NCBI RefSeq assembly: GCF_002930155.1 | Contig: NZ_PHND01000001.1 | Span: forward strand, 310,001 to 374,000 | Direction of reading: 5' to 3' | Source of the DNA: Entomoplasma ellychniae | GTDB taxonomy: Bacteria; Bacillota_I; Bacilli_A; Mycoplasmatales; Mycoplasmataceae | Length of the DNA stretch: 64,000 nucleotides | Shown here: in pieces, positions 9,927 through 23,883 of the stretch | Layout: the number at the start of each line of letters is the position of its first letter | Numbering within the stretch: the stretch's first letter is position 1 | Made by a program: the position numbers and the translations under genes | Notes under the pieces: model-generated | Databases searched by the model: none | What the model saw: only the letters and a program-made list of their open reading frames with translations | Told to the model about the DNA's origin: nothing

Positions 9927-12662
9927 TTAATCAAATAAATCATCTAATTCTAATTGTATATCTTTAACTTTTTCTTTTTTATCTTTTGGTTTATTAGCAC
10001 CAACATTATCTAGTAGTGAAGAAATGTCACCTAAAAGATCTCCAAGACCAGATGATAAAGAATGAATTCTTTGCGCACTTTCTTCTTTATTAGTTTTACT
10101 TATTACAACTTTTGAAGATACTTTAGTTTTATTAAATTCTTGTTTTTCTCTAATTTGAGCTTTCGACACATAACCTTCATTATCATCACTAGCTGATAAT
10201 GAAGATGGTGGAATATCATTATTAATACTAATATTAAAATTTTGAAAACTAGCATGCAAAATATCTTTAATTTCAAAATCACCAGTAACGCTTGTTAATT
10301 CCACATGATGATATTTTGAAATATTTGCTTCATGATAAACATCTTGTTTATCTATTGCCTTAATAATAACTTCTTCATTTGAACTAAACTTAGCAACATA
10401 AATAATATCTTCAGTTCCTCTTTTTCTTTCAGGAAGAATTCTAACCCCACGTTTTGGTCTTGTGTAAACTGGTAAAATATTTGATCTTAATTTTTTAATT
10501 CCATCTTTTTCAGTTAAAAAAACAATTGAGTCATTAAGGTTTAAACTTAATCCAGAAACAATTTCATCATCAGCATTTAAATTAGCTGCTTTAACCCCTT
10601 TTGAATTAGTTCCTTGCACAGGAACATCTTCAATGTTATAACAAACACCATATCCTTTTTTAGTAATGATTCCAACAATTTGTGTTTTAGAGCCAACTAA
10701 TTGTGCGCTAACAATTTCATCATCATTAAGTGTTTTCATTATTCTAAATGCTTTAGTAAAGATTTTAGTTTCTAAATCTTTAATTGGGGTTCTTTTGATA
10801 TTACCATTTTTAGAAGTAATTAAAATTTGTTGAGTTGCTTGATCAAAACCATTTACTATAAAACTACTAATTAAGTATTCTGAAGGGTCCATTGTAGCTA
10901 TTGTATTAACATGCACTCCTATTTCTTTTCATTTATTCATAGCCAATTTATATAAAGGAATTGAATAGTATGTCCCTTTATTAGTAATTAACAACAAATG
11001 CGATAAGTTAGAAACAACACCACTTGATATTCAAATATCATTTGGTTTTCTTCCAAATAATAATGGATCATTTCTTGAAATTAGATTAGATTCAATTGCT
11101 TTTAAATAACCATCTCTTGACACTCATAAATCAAATGTTTTTTCAACTAAAACTTCTTTAGCTTCAACATCAAGGTTTTCAACATCATTTTCAACAATTG
11201 ATCTTCTTGGGATTGCAAATTGTTTTTTAACTTCTTTTAATCTAGCAACAATAGTTTCATCTAATACTTCGCTACTATTTAAAATTTCTTTTAATAGTTT
11301 AATGTTATCTAATAATTCATTTTTTTCATTTTCTAGTTTGACAACATCAGTTGAAGTTAAGCGATATAAACGCATATCAACAATAGCTTGTGATTGGGGT
11401 TGAGTAAATGCAAACTCATTAATTAAATTTTCAATAGCATCAATTCTATTGTTAGATTTTCTAATCACTCTAATAACTTGATCTAATATATCCATTGCTT
11501 TGATCAAACCCAAAACAATTTCTAATCTTTTTTCTGCTTTATTTAAATCAAATTGAGTTTTGTATGTAAACACTTGCTTGTAGTGGTTAATATATGCTTG
11601 TAGTAATGCTACAATATTTAATTGTTTTGGTTGTAAGTCAACAATAGCAACATTATTATAGTTATATGAAACAGATAATGGTGTTGATTTAAATAAGAAT
11701 TTTCTCACAGTGTCAATATTAGCTTTATCAGATAAATCAATCGCTATTCTTAAACCATTTCTATCAGTTTCATCTCTAACTTCTAAAATACCTAATCCAG
11801 GATTAGCATCAATTACATCACCAATCTTTTTAACTAAATCTTGTTTAACAACTTCGTATGGTATTTCATCAATAATAATGTTATTTTTTTCTTCATGTCA
11901 TTTTGAATTAATAATAACTTTACCTTTACCAGTTTCAAAAGCATCTTTAATTCCGTTACGCCCTTGAACAATACCCCCAGTTGGAAAATCTGGGCCCTTA
12001 ACAACGTCTAAAATAGTTTCTATTCTAGTATTTGGTGTTCTGATTAACTTAACAGTTGCATCAATTATTTCACCTAAGTTATGTGGTGGCATGTTTGTAG
12101 CATAACCAGCTGCAATTCCAGTTGATCCATTAACTAAGATATTTGGAAAGTATGCTGGTAATACTGTTGGTTCTTTTTCACTATCATCAAAGTTTGGTGC
12201 AAATGCTACTGTATTTTTATTTAAATCATCTAATAATAAATCAGAAATTTTTTCTAAACGTGTTTCAGTATAACGCATTGCAGCTGCACTATCACCATCA
12301 ATAGACCCATTGTTTCCTTGCATATCAATTAATGGCATGTTTAGTTTTCATCACTGACTCATTCTAACCATCGCATCATAAATAGAAGTATCACCATGAG
12401 GGTGGTACTTACCAATAACTTCTCCAACAACTCTAGCTGATTTTTTGTATGCTTTTTCTGATGTTAATCCTAATTCATTCATTGCATATAAAATACGTCT
12501 TTGAACTGGTTTTAATCCATCTCTTGCATCTGGTAGTGCACGTTCTTGAATAATATATTTAGCATATCTTCCAAAACGATCTCCCATTAGTTCATCTAAA
12601 GGAAAACTAATGATACCTTTTTGATTTTCAACATTTGAATTGTCTATTAATTTTTTAGCCAT
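9927..12662 (-). CDS. parC: DNA topoisomerase IV subunit A
   Basis: Cuts and rejoins DNA in topoisomerase IV, with ParE supplying ATP, to decatenate daughter chromosomes. The 911-residue protein has the GyrA/ParC winged-helix domain with catalytic Tyr131 in RYTETRL, and the quinolone-determining region [12 protein letters not shown] (about residues 87-98). The C-terminal beta-propeller region lacks a QRRGGKG-type GyrA box, which favours ParC over GyrA. The last 80 residues are charged and low in complexity. ATG 12662 follows AAAGGAAAA. It lies 21 bases after the parE stop, so the two are one operon in the usual parE-parC order. Confidence 0.95.
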
Positions 12663-12683
12663 ATTAGTTTTCCTTTCTTTTTT

Positions 12684-14639
<1,956 letters not shown>

Positions 14640-14737
14640 TTATACAATATTTTCATTACCCACACAACATAAGGTTTATTAAAGACACAAAACAATTATT
14701 AAAAGTATTAGTTAAATTTGATTAATTTTTCATTTTC

Positions 14738-14764
14738 AAAACTTAGGTAAAAATCTAAGTTTTT
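14738..14764. terminator. Hairpin between cof and parE
   Basis: AAACTTAG and CTAAGTTT (14739-14746 and 14755-14762) enclose an 8-base loop just past the cof stop. On the minus strand a short T run (TTTTG) follows. It probably ends the cof transcript before parE. The rest of the gap 14610-14737 should hold the parE promoter. Confidence 0.5.
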
Positions 14765-14771
14765 ACTTTAA

Positions 14772-15656
14772 TTAAACTAATATTTTTTCTAAATAAAACC
14801 CAATTGCTCCATCTTTTGAATCACATGATATATCAAATGCAAGTTCTTTAATCTCTAATATAGCATCATTTACAGCTATACAGTATTTAAGATTTTTAAA
14901 GACTGATAAGTCATTTTCATTATCATCAAAATAAATAACATTATTTAATGTTAAATTAGTATCATTTTCACTATTTATAATTTTTAATAAATGTTTAATT
15001 CCATTATATTTATTAGTTGTACCTATCGTTAAATGAACACCATCATCAGATCACCATGTGGTATTAATTTTTTCATCTTTAAATTCTTCTTCAAATATTT
15101 TAATTATTTCAAGTTTATCTTGAGGTAGCACATTTTTCATGGATATTCTTGGTGAATATTTAAAGCTATTTAAAATTTCTTGTGTTAAATCTTTTCGATG
15201 TAAACGACCATTCAATGAATTGTCTTGTTGTATTAATTTTTCTTTAAACACACGATCAGAAAAATAGATCACATCCCCGTTTTCACTAGCAATAAAATAA
15301 ACTAATTTGTACTTTTTTATTTTATCAACAATTTTTATTATTAATTCTTTATCAAAATAGTTTTCAACTATAGACTCATTTGTCTTAAAATTGTAAATTA
15401 AATTACCAGTGCAAGAAATAAAATATTTATTGTAATCATTAATTTCACCTGAAATATCGATTAACATATCTTTTAAAAAGAATGGTAAATTACCTGTATT
15501 CATTACAAAGTGTATATTGTTTTGAATTGCTTTTTTAACTCAATCAATATTTTGCTGATTATTGACACGTCATAATCCTTTATGATCCATTGGATATAAT
15601 GTGCCGTCTATATCAGTTATAATTATTTTAATTTCATCGCTATTAATTTTAAACAT
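14772..15656 (-). CDS. Cof-type HAD-family sugar-phosphate phosphatase
   Basis: Cytosolic phosphatase of the haloacid dehalogenase superfamily, Cof subgroup, likely acting on sugar phosphates. The 294-residue product has motif I DIDGTLY (Asp nucleophile near residue 15) and the TGN of motif II (about 54). Motif IV reads YFDDNENDLSVF where family members normally have GDxxND. The paralogue at 21380-22270 keeps the normal GDSHND. The Gly-to-Asp change may alter but need not abolish activity. ATG 15656 has a strong AAGGAG site. The frame is open further upstream, but that part is the decayed C-terminus of another cof copy, so I did not extend it. Confidence 0.85.
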
Positions 15657-15665
15657 AGTTCTCCT

Positions 15666-15850
15666 TTTTAAATTAATCAACTTATATTTTTTATGATAAT
15701 AACCTAAATCCCATTTGTCAGCATTACAAGAGATATCAAAAGCTTTTGTTTTATCTTGGGTATGCATTACTAACAGTTGTGTGCATTTTAAATTTTCAAA
15801 TACAAATAGATCAATAAATTTATCTCCAAATATATCATATTATCTAAAGT
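15666..15850 (-). pseudogene. C-terminal remnant of a duplicated cof phosphatase gene
   Basis: The minus strand here translates to IFGDKFIDLFVFENLK, then KAFDISCNADKWDLGYYHKKYK. This matches the C-terminus of the intact plus-strand cof protein (YFGDSHNDISVFENLK, KAYDVSCDSHDGALGHYLAKIYHK). The middle part is scrambled, there is no start, and the rest of the gene is missing. It is in frame with the intact cof gene just downstream. Confidence 0.7.
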
Positions 15851-15880
15851 ATAACTTATGGTTTTTTCTTCATTAATTAT

Positions 15881-16299
15881 TTAACAGTCATGCCTGTTTT
15901 ATATGTTTTTGAAACTTGAGTTAATGGTTGAACTAATTTCCCTCCATTACCAAACTCTATTTCATGAACTTGTTTGTCTTTATAAATTGTTACTAAAAAT
16001 TACTTCTAGTGCTGATTTACCAGTAGTATGATTCCAATTGGAAATCATATAACATTATTTGAAGCAGTTACACTTCCATTTTTTTCTAATACAACATTAA
16101 TTTTACTACAATATCCAGCTAAAGCTTCATCAATTGAGTTATCAACTATTTTTCAAACTAAATGGTGAAGACCTCGTGTGTCAGTTGAACCAATATACAT
16201 TTCAGGACGTTTTTCAACAGCTTTTAGATCTTTGAAGACGTGAATAGCTGATTCATCATATTTAAATTCTTTACCATTAATTCGCTTTTCTATTTAACG
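15881..16299 (-). pseudogene. Truncated, mutated copy of the parE 5' end
   Basis: The block closely resembles parE positions 14103-14620. It includes the region encoding [24 protein letters not shown] and part of the upstream leader. About 110 bases corresponding to parE 14217-14325 are deleted, including the GGLHGVGS motif, and several changes break the frame. With the cof remnant this accounts for most of the 734-base gap 15657-16390. A complete functional parE is 1.3 kb away, so this copy is a relic. Confidence 0.85.
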
Positions 16300-16390
16300 A
16301 TTTATATTATAAAAAAACTAAAATGTAATCTAAGTTTATTTTCAAAACAAAAAGATAAAAACAAATTTTAGAGTTTATTATAAATAAGTT

Positions 16391-17124
16391 TTAAATTATT
16401 AAAAATACTAACCCTATCACTATTGTTCCCAAAATAGACCCTAAAATCAGTGGAACACTCTCTTTAAATTCACTAGAACCTTTATTTTTAAAAGGAATTA
16501 TTTTATGCATAAGTCTTAATGAAATATCTCTTGTTGGAGATAATGAAGGTCCTGTAATACCACCAAGTGATAACACAATACAAATAACAATAATAAAAAT
16601 GAAAATAAAAGAAGTATTTGGATTTAAAATTTTATTAGGATTTTCAATTATAAAATAAATTGCTAATAAGAAGAAAATAGCACCGATAAATTCAGCGATA
16701 AAAACTTTCATAAATTTTTCATTGTTTCTTGTATAACAATATGAGTTTAAATATTCTTGTTTAAACCCATCAGCCAAAGATTGTTTTATTTTTCCTTGAT
16801 ACAAAAAAACAACACAAATTTGTCCTAAGACAAAACCTATAATTTGTGCAATGATAAATATCCAAAACAATCAATATGACCCAATTGAATTTCAATTATA
16901 GATTAAATAAAATAAAGAGATAATAGCATTGAGATGTCCAACGCCCCCAAGCATTAAAGAGAATACTATTCCAACAGTTACACCAGAAGCCCAACAAATG
17001 GCGATAATTACTTCGTTTGGCTTCTTTTTAGTTAATAATTGATTAGCCATACCACCATATTACCTAAAAGTGATAAAACTAATGAACCGATTATTTCAGA
17101 TAAAAATACAGTGCCAATTGACAT
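16391..17124 (-). pseudogene. MIP-family (aquaporin/glycerol facilitator) channel gene, frameshifted near its 5' end
   Basis: The protein is recognisably a six-helix MIP channel, but helix 1 and the rest are in different frames. ATG 17124 (AAAGAGGTG upstream) encodes MSIGTVFLSEIIGSLVLSLLGNMVV and stops at 17032. The remaining 219 codons run from an ATG at 17050 to TAA 16391. Removing two bases near 17050 would join them as GNMVV-ANQLL. The first NPA box is degenerate (GHLNAIIS) and the second reads SPTRD, so even a repaired protein has altered pore motifs. It could be a decayed gene, a sequencing error at one site, or a channel starting at 17050 without helix 1. In mollicutes such channels import glycerol. 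The neighbours give no further clue. Confidence 0.7.
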
Positions 17125-17217
17125 GTTATCACCTCTTTTAAAATATTTTTTTATTATATTATAAAAATCATCAAAATAATAATCAAAAGACTTTTAATAT
17201 TTAAAAATGTAATAAAG

Positions 17218-17233
17218 TGTAAAATATTTCACA
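17218..17233. promoter_or_regulatory. Palindrome upstream of the EIIABC operon
   Basis: TGTAAAATATTTCACA is an inverted repeat with one mismatched pair. It lies 89 bases before the EIIABC start and upstream of a CATAAAAT-like -10 sequence (about 17290). It is a candidate regulator site for the operon. Which protein binds is not shown. Confidence 0.4.
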
Positions 17234-17321
17234 AAGCGTGTTGTTTTTTACATACCATTTAAACTTCAAAAATTAGAATTATTTTAATCATAAAATTATC
17301 TTAGAAAATGAAAGGATTAAA

Positions 17322-19913
17322 ATGAAAAAAATAATTAAGATTTATTCACCTGTTGATGGAATAGTTAAACCATTAGTTGAATTAAATGATGGAGTTTTTT
17401 CAGAAGAAATGCTAGGTATTGGTTTTTATATTGAACCAAAATCAAATGTGTTTTTTTCTCCATTGGCAAAAGGTGAATTGGTACAAATTTTTAATACAAA
17501 GCATGCTTATTATTTTAAAGATTCACAAGGACCAGCATTTTTAATGCATATTGGTTTAGATACAGTTAATTTAGAAGGAAAGCCATTTGATGTAAAAGCT
17601 CAAATTGGTGATAAACTTTCTTTACAAAAAGAAATAGTAGATGTTGATTTTAAAATAATTGAAAAACATAAATTGTTAAAAGCAACACCAATTGTTTTAG
17701 ATTTAAATGAATTCACTGGATGAAAATTTGAAATGCAAAAAGATGGTGAAGTTAAACAAGGTGATTTGATCGCAACTTTTACTCATAATGATGTTCAAAA
17801 GGAAGTAAGTTATACTGATGATATTAAAGAAATTTTAGAGTCAAAAAATCGTTATCAAATAACTGCTGGTAAAATTTTTAATTTGATTGGAGGTGAGTCT
17901 AATTATACAAATGTTTATAATTGTATGACAAGACTAAGGTTTGAAATAGTAGATAAAAACAAAGTAGATCAAGAAGCTATTAAACAATTATCGATTGTTA
18001 AAGGTGTGCTTTGAGCAGGTAATCAAATACAAATAGTTATTGGTGGTGAAGTTTACAAAGTTAAAGATGCAGTTTTAGAGCATGTAGAAAATTTACATAA
18101 AAACCCGAATGAAAAATCAAATGCAAGAACTTTTACCAAAGTTTCAATACCTAAAAAAATAATGCAAGCTTTTGCAGCTATCATTTTACCAGCATTACCT
18201 ATAATGATGACATCTGGTCTATTAATGGGGATAAAAACAATTTTAGTTATGACTGGTGTTATTGTTGACATGAACATTGGACTAGGTTCACCTATAAATA
18301 TGCAAGTAGATGCTTTTTCAGTATTTATGAATGTAGCTGCTGAAACTGGTTTAAAACTTTTAGGTGTATACATTGGATACAATACAATAAAATGATTGGG
18401 TGGTCCTGAGATACTTCAAATATTTGTATCACTAATGATTGCTGGGGCTACTTTAGGATTAGGTTTAGTTCCTAACTTATCGCTTTTCTCAATAGGAAAC
18501 TTTTCAGTTAAAATAAGTTTTTACTCTTCATCAATTATTCCGCACATTGTATCTGCTTTTATTTTGTATTATGCAGACAAATGGATTAAAACATGAATGC
18601 CAACTTCAATTGATGTTTTATTTAGACCTTTATTAGGTGTGATGTTTGTATTTATTTTAATATTCTTTGCTTTAGGACCAATTTTATTTTTAATTGAACA
18701 AGAAATAACAAAATTTATGGGGCTTTTATCACAAATACCATATGGAATTGGAGTTGGATTGTTTGCCATAGTATGACAACCTTTAGTTTTAACAGGTATG
18801 CACACGTCAATAATTGTGCCTATATCAATAGCAGTATCTCAAGGAATACCTTCAACTTTACTAGCACCAACAAATATTGCTGTTTTTACTCAAGTTGGAG
18901 CTGCTATAGGAGTTTGTATTCTAACAAAAAATAAAATTACAAAAGTAGCTTGTTTAGCAGCTTTACCTGGTGGAATTGTTGGGGTTACTGAGCCTATATT
19001 ATATGGAATAAATCTTCCAAAATGAAAACCATTTTTAGCGGGATTAATAACAGCTGGTATTATTGGCTTATTTTCAGGACTTTTAGGAGTTGAAAATAGA
19101 ACTACTGGAGGATTAGGGATTTTTGGATTTACAGCTTTACTAATGGAGCCTAGCAAAGATAGTGTTAATAATGTGTTTATAGGTGCACCAAATACTCCTG
19201 TAATGAATTGTGTATTTTGATTAGTTACTAACTTGTTAGCAATTCTATTAGCAGCTTTTGTTTGTTATCTTATTTATGTTGACAGAATTAATGAGAATAA
19301 AGGTGTTGGTAAAACAACAAATTTCTTTATTAAAGTTTTAGCTTTAAAAAATCATCAAAAATTAAAAGATTTAAATACAAAATATGTTAACGAAATAAAA
19401 GATTTAAAAAATGTTTTTTCAAAAGAAGAAATTGAAAAGTTAAAAAAAATAGAAAATCAAATTGTTTTAATTACAAATAAATCTGTTTCATTAGACAAAG
19501 CACAAATGCACTTAGAAAAACAAAAAGAAAAATTAAAACAACAAATAAAAAAAATAGAATTATCCAAAATTACTGGAAAAGCAAAAATTGAAAAACAAAA
19601 ACCGTTAATTGATAAATACAATTTAATAAAAAATGGAGAATTAACTCATAAATTAGAAAATGAAATTGAAAAATTACAAATAAACAATGCAACTAATATG
19701 GAATGGATTTCAAAAACATTAAATACAAAGTTTGAATATATTGAAAATATTATTGACAAAATACTTAAAGAAAACAATTCAGAAGATTGTAATATAATTA
19801 TGAATAATTATTGAAACTCACTTCATTCACTAGAATTAAACTATGAATTAGTGGGTAAAAAAATAAACGTTCTAACAAAAAATGAAATTAAAAAAGCATT
19901 AAAAAATGCATAG
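17322..19913 (+). CDS. PTS EIIA-EIIB-EIIC fusion, beta-glucoside type, with coiled-coil tail
   Basis: Complete sugar permease of 863 residues. EIIA comes first (residues 1-135) with the phospho-His in FLMHIGLDTVNLEG (about residue 76). EIIB follows (about 190-265) with phospho-Cys in NCMTRLRFE. The polytopic EIIC domain spans about 285-660 with GVTEPILYGINLP. The C-terminal 200 residues are Lys/Glu-rich coiled coil. Typical BglF-type enzymes are ordered B-C-A, so A-B-C is unusual. The coiled-coil tail is shared with the EIIBC paralogue at 2752-4629. ATG 17322 follows AAAGGA. The bglA gene starts 8 bases after the stop and cof follows, so PTS, glucosidase and phosphatase form one operon for import, phosphorylation and cleavage of a beta-glucoside. 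Confidence 0.92.
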
Positions 19914-19921
19914 GAGAAAAT

Positions 19922-21337
<1,416 letters not shown>

Positions 21338-21379
21338 TCTTAAATCAAAACCACATGTGATAGTTACAAAGGGGGACCA

Positions 21380-22270
21380 ATGTTTAAAATAAACAAAGAT
21401 GAAATTAAAGTTATAATTACTGATATGGATGGGACATTATATAGTTTAGATCCAAACAAAAAAAGTGAACACAAAAATCATGTAAACAATATAAGATGAT
21501 TGAAACAGGCAATTAAAGATGGTGTTTATGTTGTTATGAATACTGGGAATCTTCCATTTTTTATGAAATGAGCAGTTCATGAATTAACTGGTGATATTCA
21601 AGAATTTAATAAGTATTTTATTTCTTGTACAGGAAATTTAATACATGATTTTCAGTCTAATAAAACTTGAATTGAAAACGTTTTTAATCATAAAATAATG
21701 TTAGAAATAATTACAATTATTAAAAAGTTTGATTTAGTTTATGACATAACTTCTCAAAAAGGAGATGTAATTTATTACTCAAATGAAGATTTTAAAGATT
21801 TAATGAGAAGTATACAAAAAACAGGCGATGCTAATTATAATCACCAAATTTTAACTGATGAAATACTTAACTCAATCCACGATACACCTAAAATAACTAT
21901 GAAAAAAATTAATCTTGCACAAAAACCAGAAATAATAAAAATAATTGAACAAACATTCTCAAAGTACAATATTAAAGCAACCTGGTGATCTGTTGATGGT
22001 GTTGATTTAGTAATTGGTGAAACTAATAAATATAAAGGAATTTTAAATCTTTTAGATATTATCAATCAAGATACAAAGCAAAACTTGAAACCAAATAATG
22101 TTATTTATTTTGGAGATAGTCACAATGATATATCTGTTTTTGAAAATTTAAAATATTCTATTGCTGTTAAAGATGCAATGCCTGAAATCCTAGCAAAAGC
22201 ATATGATGTTTCATGCGATTCTCACGATGGTGCTTTAGGGCATTACTTAGCTAAAATTTATCATAAGTAA
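21380..22270 (+). CDS. Cof-type HAD-family sugar-phosphate phosphatase
   Basis: A 296-residue Cof-type HAD phosphatase with intact motifs: DMDGTLY (nucleophile Asp near residue 15), TGN (about 56) and YFGDSHNDISVF (about 243). It starts at ATG 21380 behind GGGGG and lies 42 bases after bglA, so it belongs to the EIIABC operon. A phosphatase beside a phospho-glucosidase could relieve sugar-phosphate build-up, as suggested for Cof proteins generally. It is a paralogue of the gene at 14772-15656 and of the remnant at 15666-15850. Confidence 0.88.
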
Positions 22271-22290
22271 ATTAACTCTTAATAACAAAA

Positions 22291-22320
22291 AATTACTTTA
22301 AAAATAAAGTAATTTTTTTT
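22291..22320. terminator. Bidirectional terminator between cof and RpiR gene
   Basis: AATTACTTTA (22291-22300) and TAAAGTAATT (22305-22314) form a 10-bp stem with AAAA loop, followed by a T run on the plus strand and preceded by an A run. It can end both convergent transcripts. Confidence 0.85.
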
Positions 22321-22327
22321 GTTTTAT

Positions 22328-23095
22328 TTAATTTAAATGTAAATCAATTTGCATAATAATATAGCTTAATGAAAATGTTCTTTCAAAGAAATTATGACTT
22401 AAAAAGTCTGTATCAATAATTATAGAATTATTGGGGTAATTAAATTTAAAAATTTTAGAGTGTGTACAAAATAAAAAAATATTTTCAACTTGAAATTTAT
22501 TATATAATTGTTGAAAATAAAATTTAATTTCATCTGAACCACTACCACCAATAAAAAATAAGCATAAGTCTTTTTTAGAGATATTATCAAAAATTGATAT
22601 CATGCTATTTAATTTATTCATGTAAACAACATTTATCCCTTTAGATAAAAGCATGATATTCATTAATTTAGCAACATCTGAAAAATAGTTTGTTGAAAAA
22701 ATATAAATTTTATTAGCGTTTTTTATTAGATTAATTAAAGAGTTAAACTTCTCTTTTATAAGTTGAAAATCTCTAATAGTATTAATAGCATTAATTTCAT
22801 TTTCTTTAAATAAACTATTTGAGTTATCAAAAATAGTGCTAATATTTTTATGACTTCGATCAATTATTTCAATTTGCATTTTTACGCTTAATTCTTTATA
22901 TCCATTAAATCCTAAGTTTTTAGAAAACTTGGTAATCATTGATGGAGATACAAAACAAGAATTAGCTAAAGTTACTAAATTAGGTAATTCTTGTTTGTTC
23001 TTATAAAACTTTATTAGTTCACTTGAAATCTTTCAAGAAGTTGTTTTTTTAGTTTCACTACACATAGAAGCTATTTGATCTAATACTGAATGCAT
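22328..23095 (-). CDS. RpiR/MurR-family transcriptional regulator
   Basis: A 255-residue regulator with an N-terminal RpiR helix-turn-helix (VTLANSCFVSPSMITKFSKN, about residues 39-58, then LGFNGYKEL) and a C-terminal SIS-like sugar-phosphate domain (KIYIFSTNYFSDVAKLMN, about 135-152; LFFIGGSGSDE, about 182). The start ATG 23095 is preceded by AAGAGGT. It converges on the EIIABC-bglA-cof operon and probably controls it. The SIS part is closer to the normal pattern than in the copy at 4716-5450. Confidence 0.82.
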
Positions 23096-23138
23096 ATATA
23101 CCTCTTTATATTAATTAAAGCACAAATACATACTTATT

Positions 23139-23762
23139 TTAACTTAATAAACTACTGATTTTAGTAGCCACTAAATCAATTGCAACTTCATTGCCTTCTT
23201 TATAAGGAACAATTAAATCTGCATATTCAATGCTTGATCCAATAAAAGTATCATGCATTGGTTTAACTTCAGTTAAATACTGATGTATAACACTTTCAAT
23301 AGTTCTATCTCTTTCAATCATATCTCTTTGTAATCTTCTGATAAATCTTAAATCATCTTCAGTTTTAATAAAAATTTTAATATCACCAAATTTTCTTATA
23401 TCTTTAATAGCTAAAGTAAATATACCATCCAAAATAACTACATCACTTGGTTTATAAGTGATAAACTCTTCTGTTCTTGCAGAAGTTTTAAAATCATAGA
23501 TTGGAACTTTAATTGGTTGATAATCTAATAATGCAGTTAAATCATTTGTTAACATTTCAACATCAACACTATTAGGGTGATCAAAGTTTATTTTTTTTCT
23601 TTCATCAAAAGTTAACTCACTAAAATCTTTATAATAATTATCCATTGATATATGAGTTACTGATTTATCTTTTAGTATTTCATTAGCTAATCTATGAGCT
23701 ACAGTTGTTTTACCAGAAGCAGTACCACCAGCGATTAGTATTATTGTTACCTTCTTAGACAT
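23139..23762 (-). CDS. udk: Uridine kinase
   Basis: Phosphorylates uridine and cytidine to UMP and CMP in pyrimidine salvage. The 207-residue length is normal for the family. The P-loop GGTASGKTT is at residues 12-20. The SMDNYYKDF motif (residues 40-48), NFDHPNSVD (58-66) and the lid arginines in RFIRRLQRDMIERDR (133-147) are typical. ATG 23762 follows AAGGGG. This appears to be the last ordinary chromosomal gene before the defence island; 120 AT-rich bases separate it from the DUF262 gene. Confidence 0.95.
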   Translation of the reverse strand: MSKKVTIILIAGGTASGKTTVAHRLANEILKDKSVTHISMDNYYKDFSELTFDERKKINFDHPNSVDVEMLTNDLTALLDYQPIKVPIYDFKTSARTEEFITYKPSDVVILDGIFTLAIKDIRKFGDIKIFIKTEDDLRFIRRLQRDMIERDRTIESVIHQYLTEVKPMHDTFIGSSIEYADLIVPYKEGNEVAIDLVATKISSLLS

Positions 23763-23883
23763 TTTTCCCCTTGTTTGTTTAAATTTATTAATATTTTAAC
23801 AAGAAAAACCTAGCTAGACTAATAATAATGGTGATAATATTTGAATAATTAAAAAATAAACAAATGCTTTCATATCATGTTGT

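Noticed and set aside
15656-15767. Upstream extension of the minus-strand cof gene to 15767
   Set aside because: The extension matches the C-terminus of another cof copy, and the strong AAGGAG site lies directly before ATG 15656.
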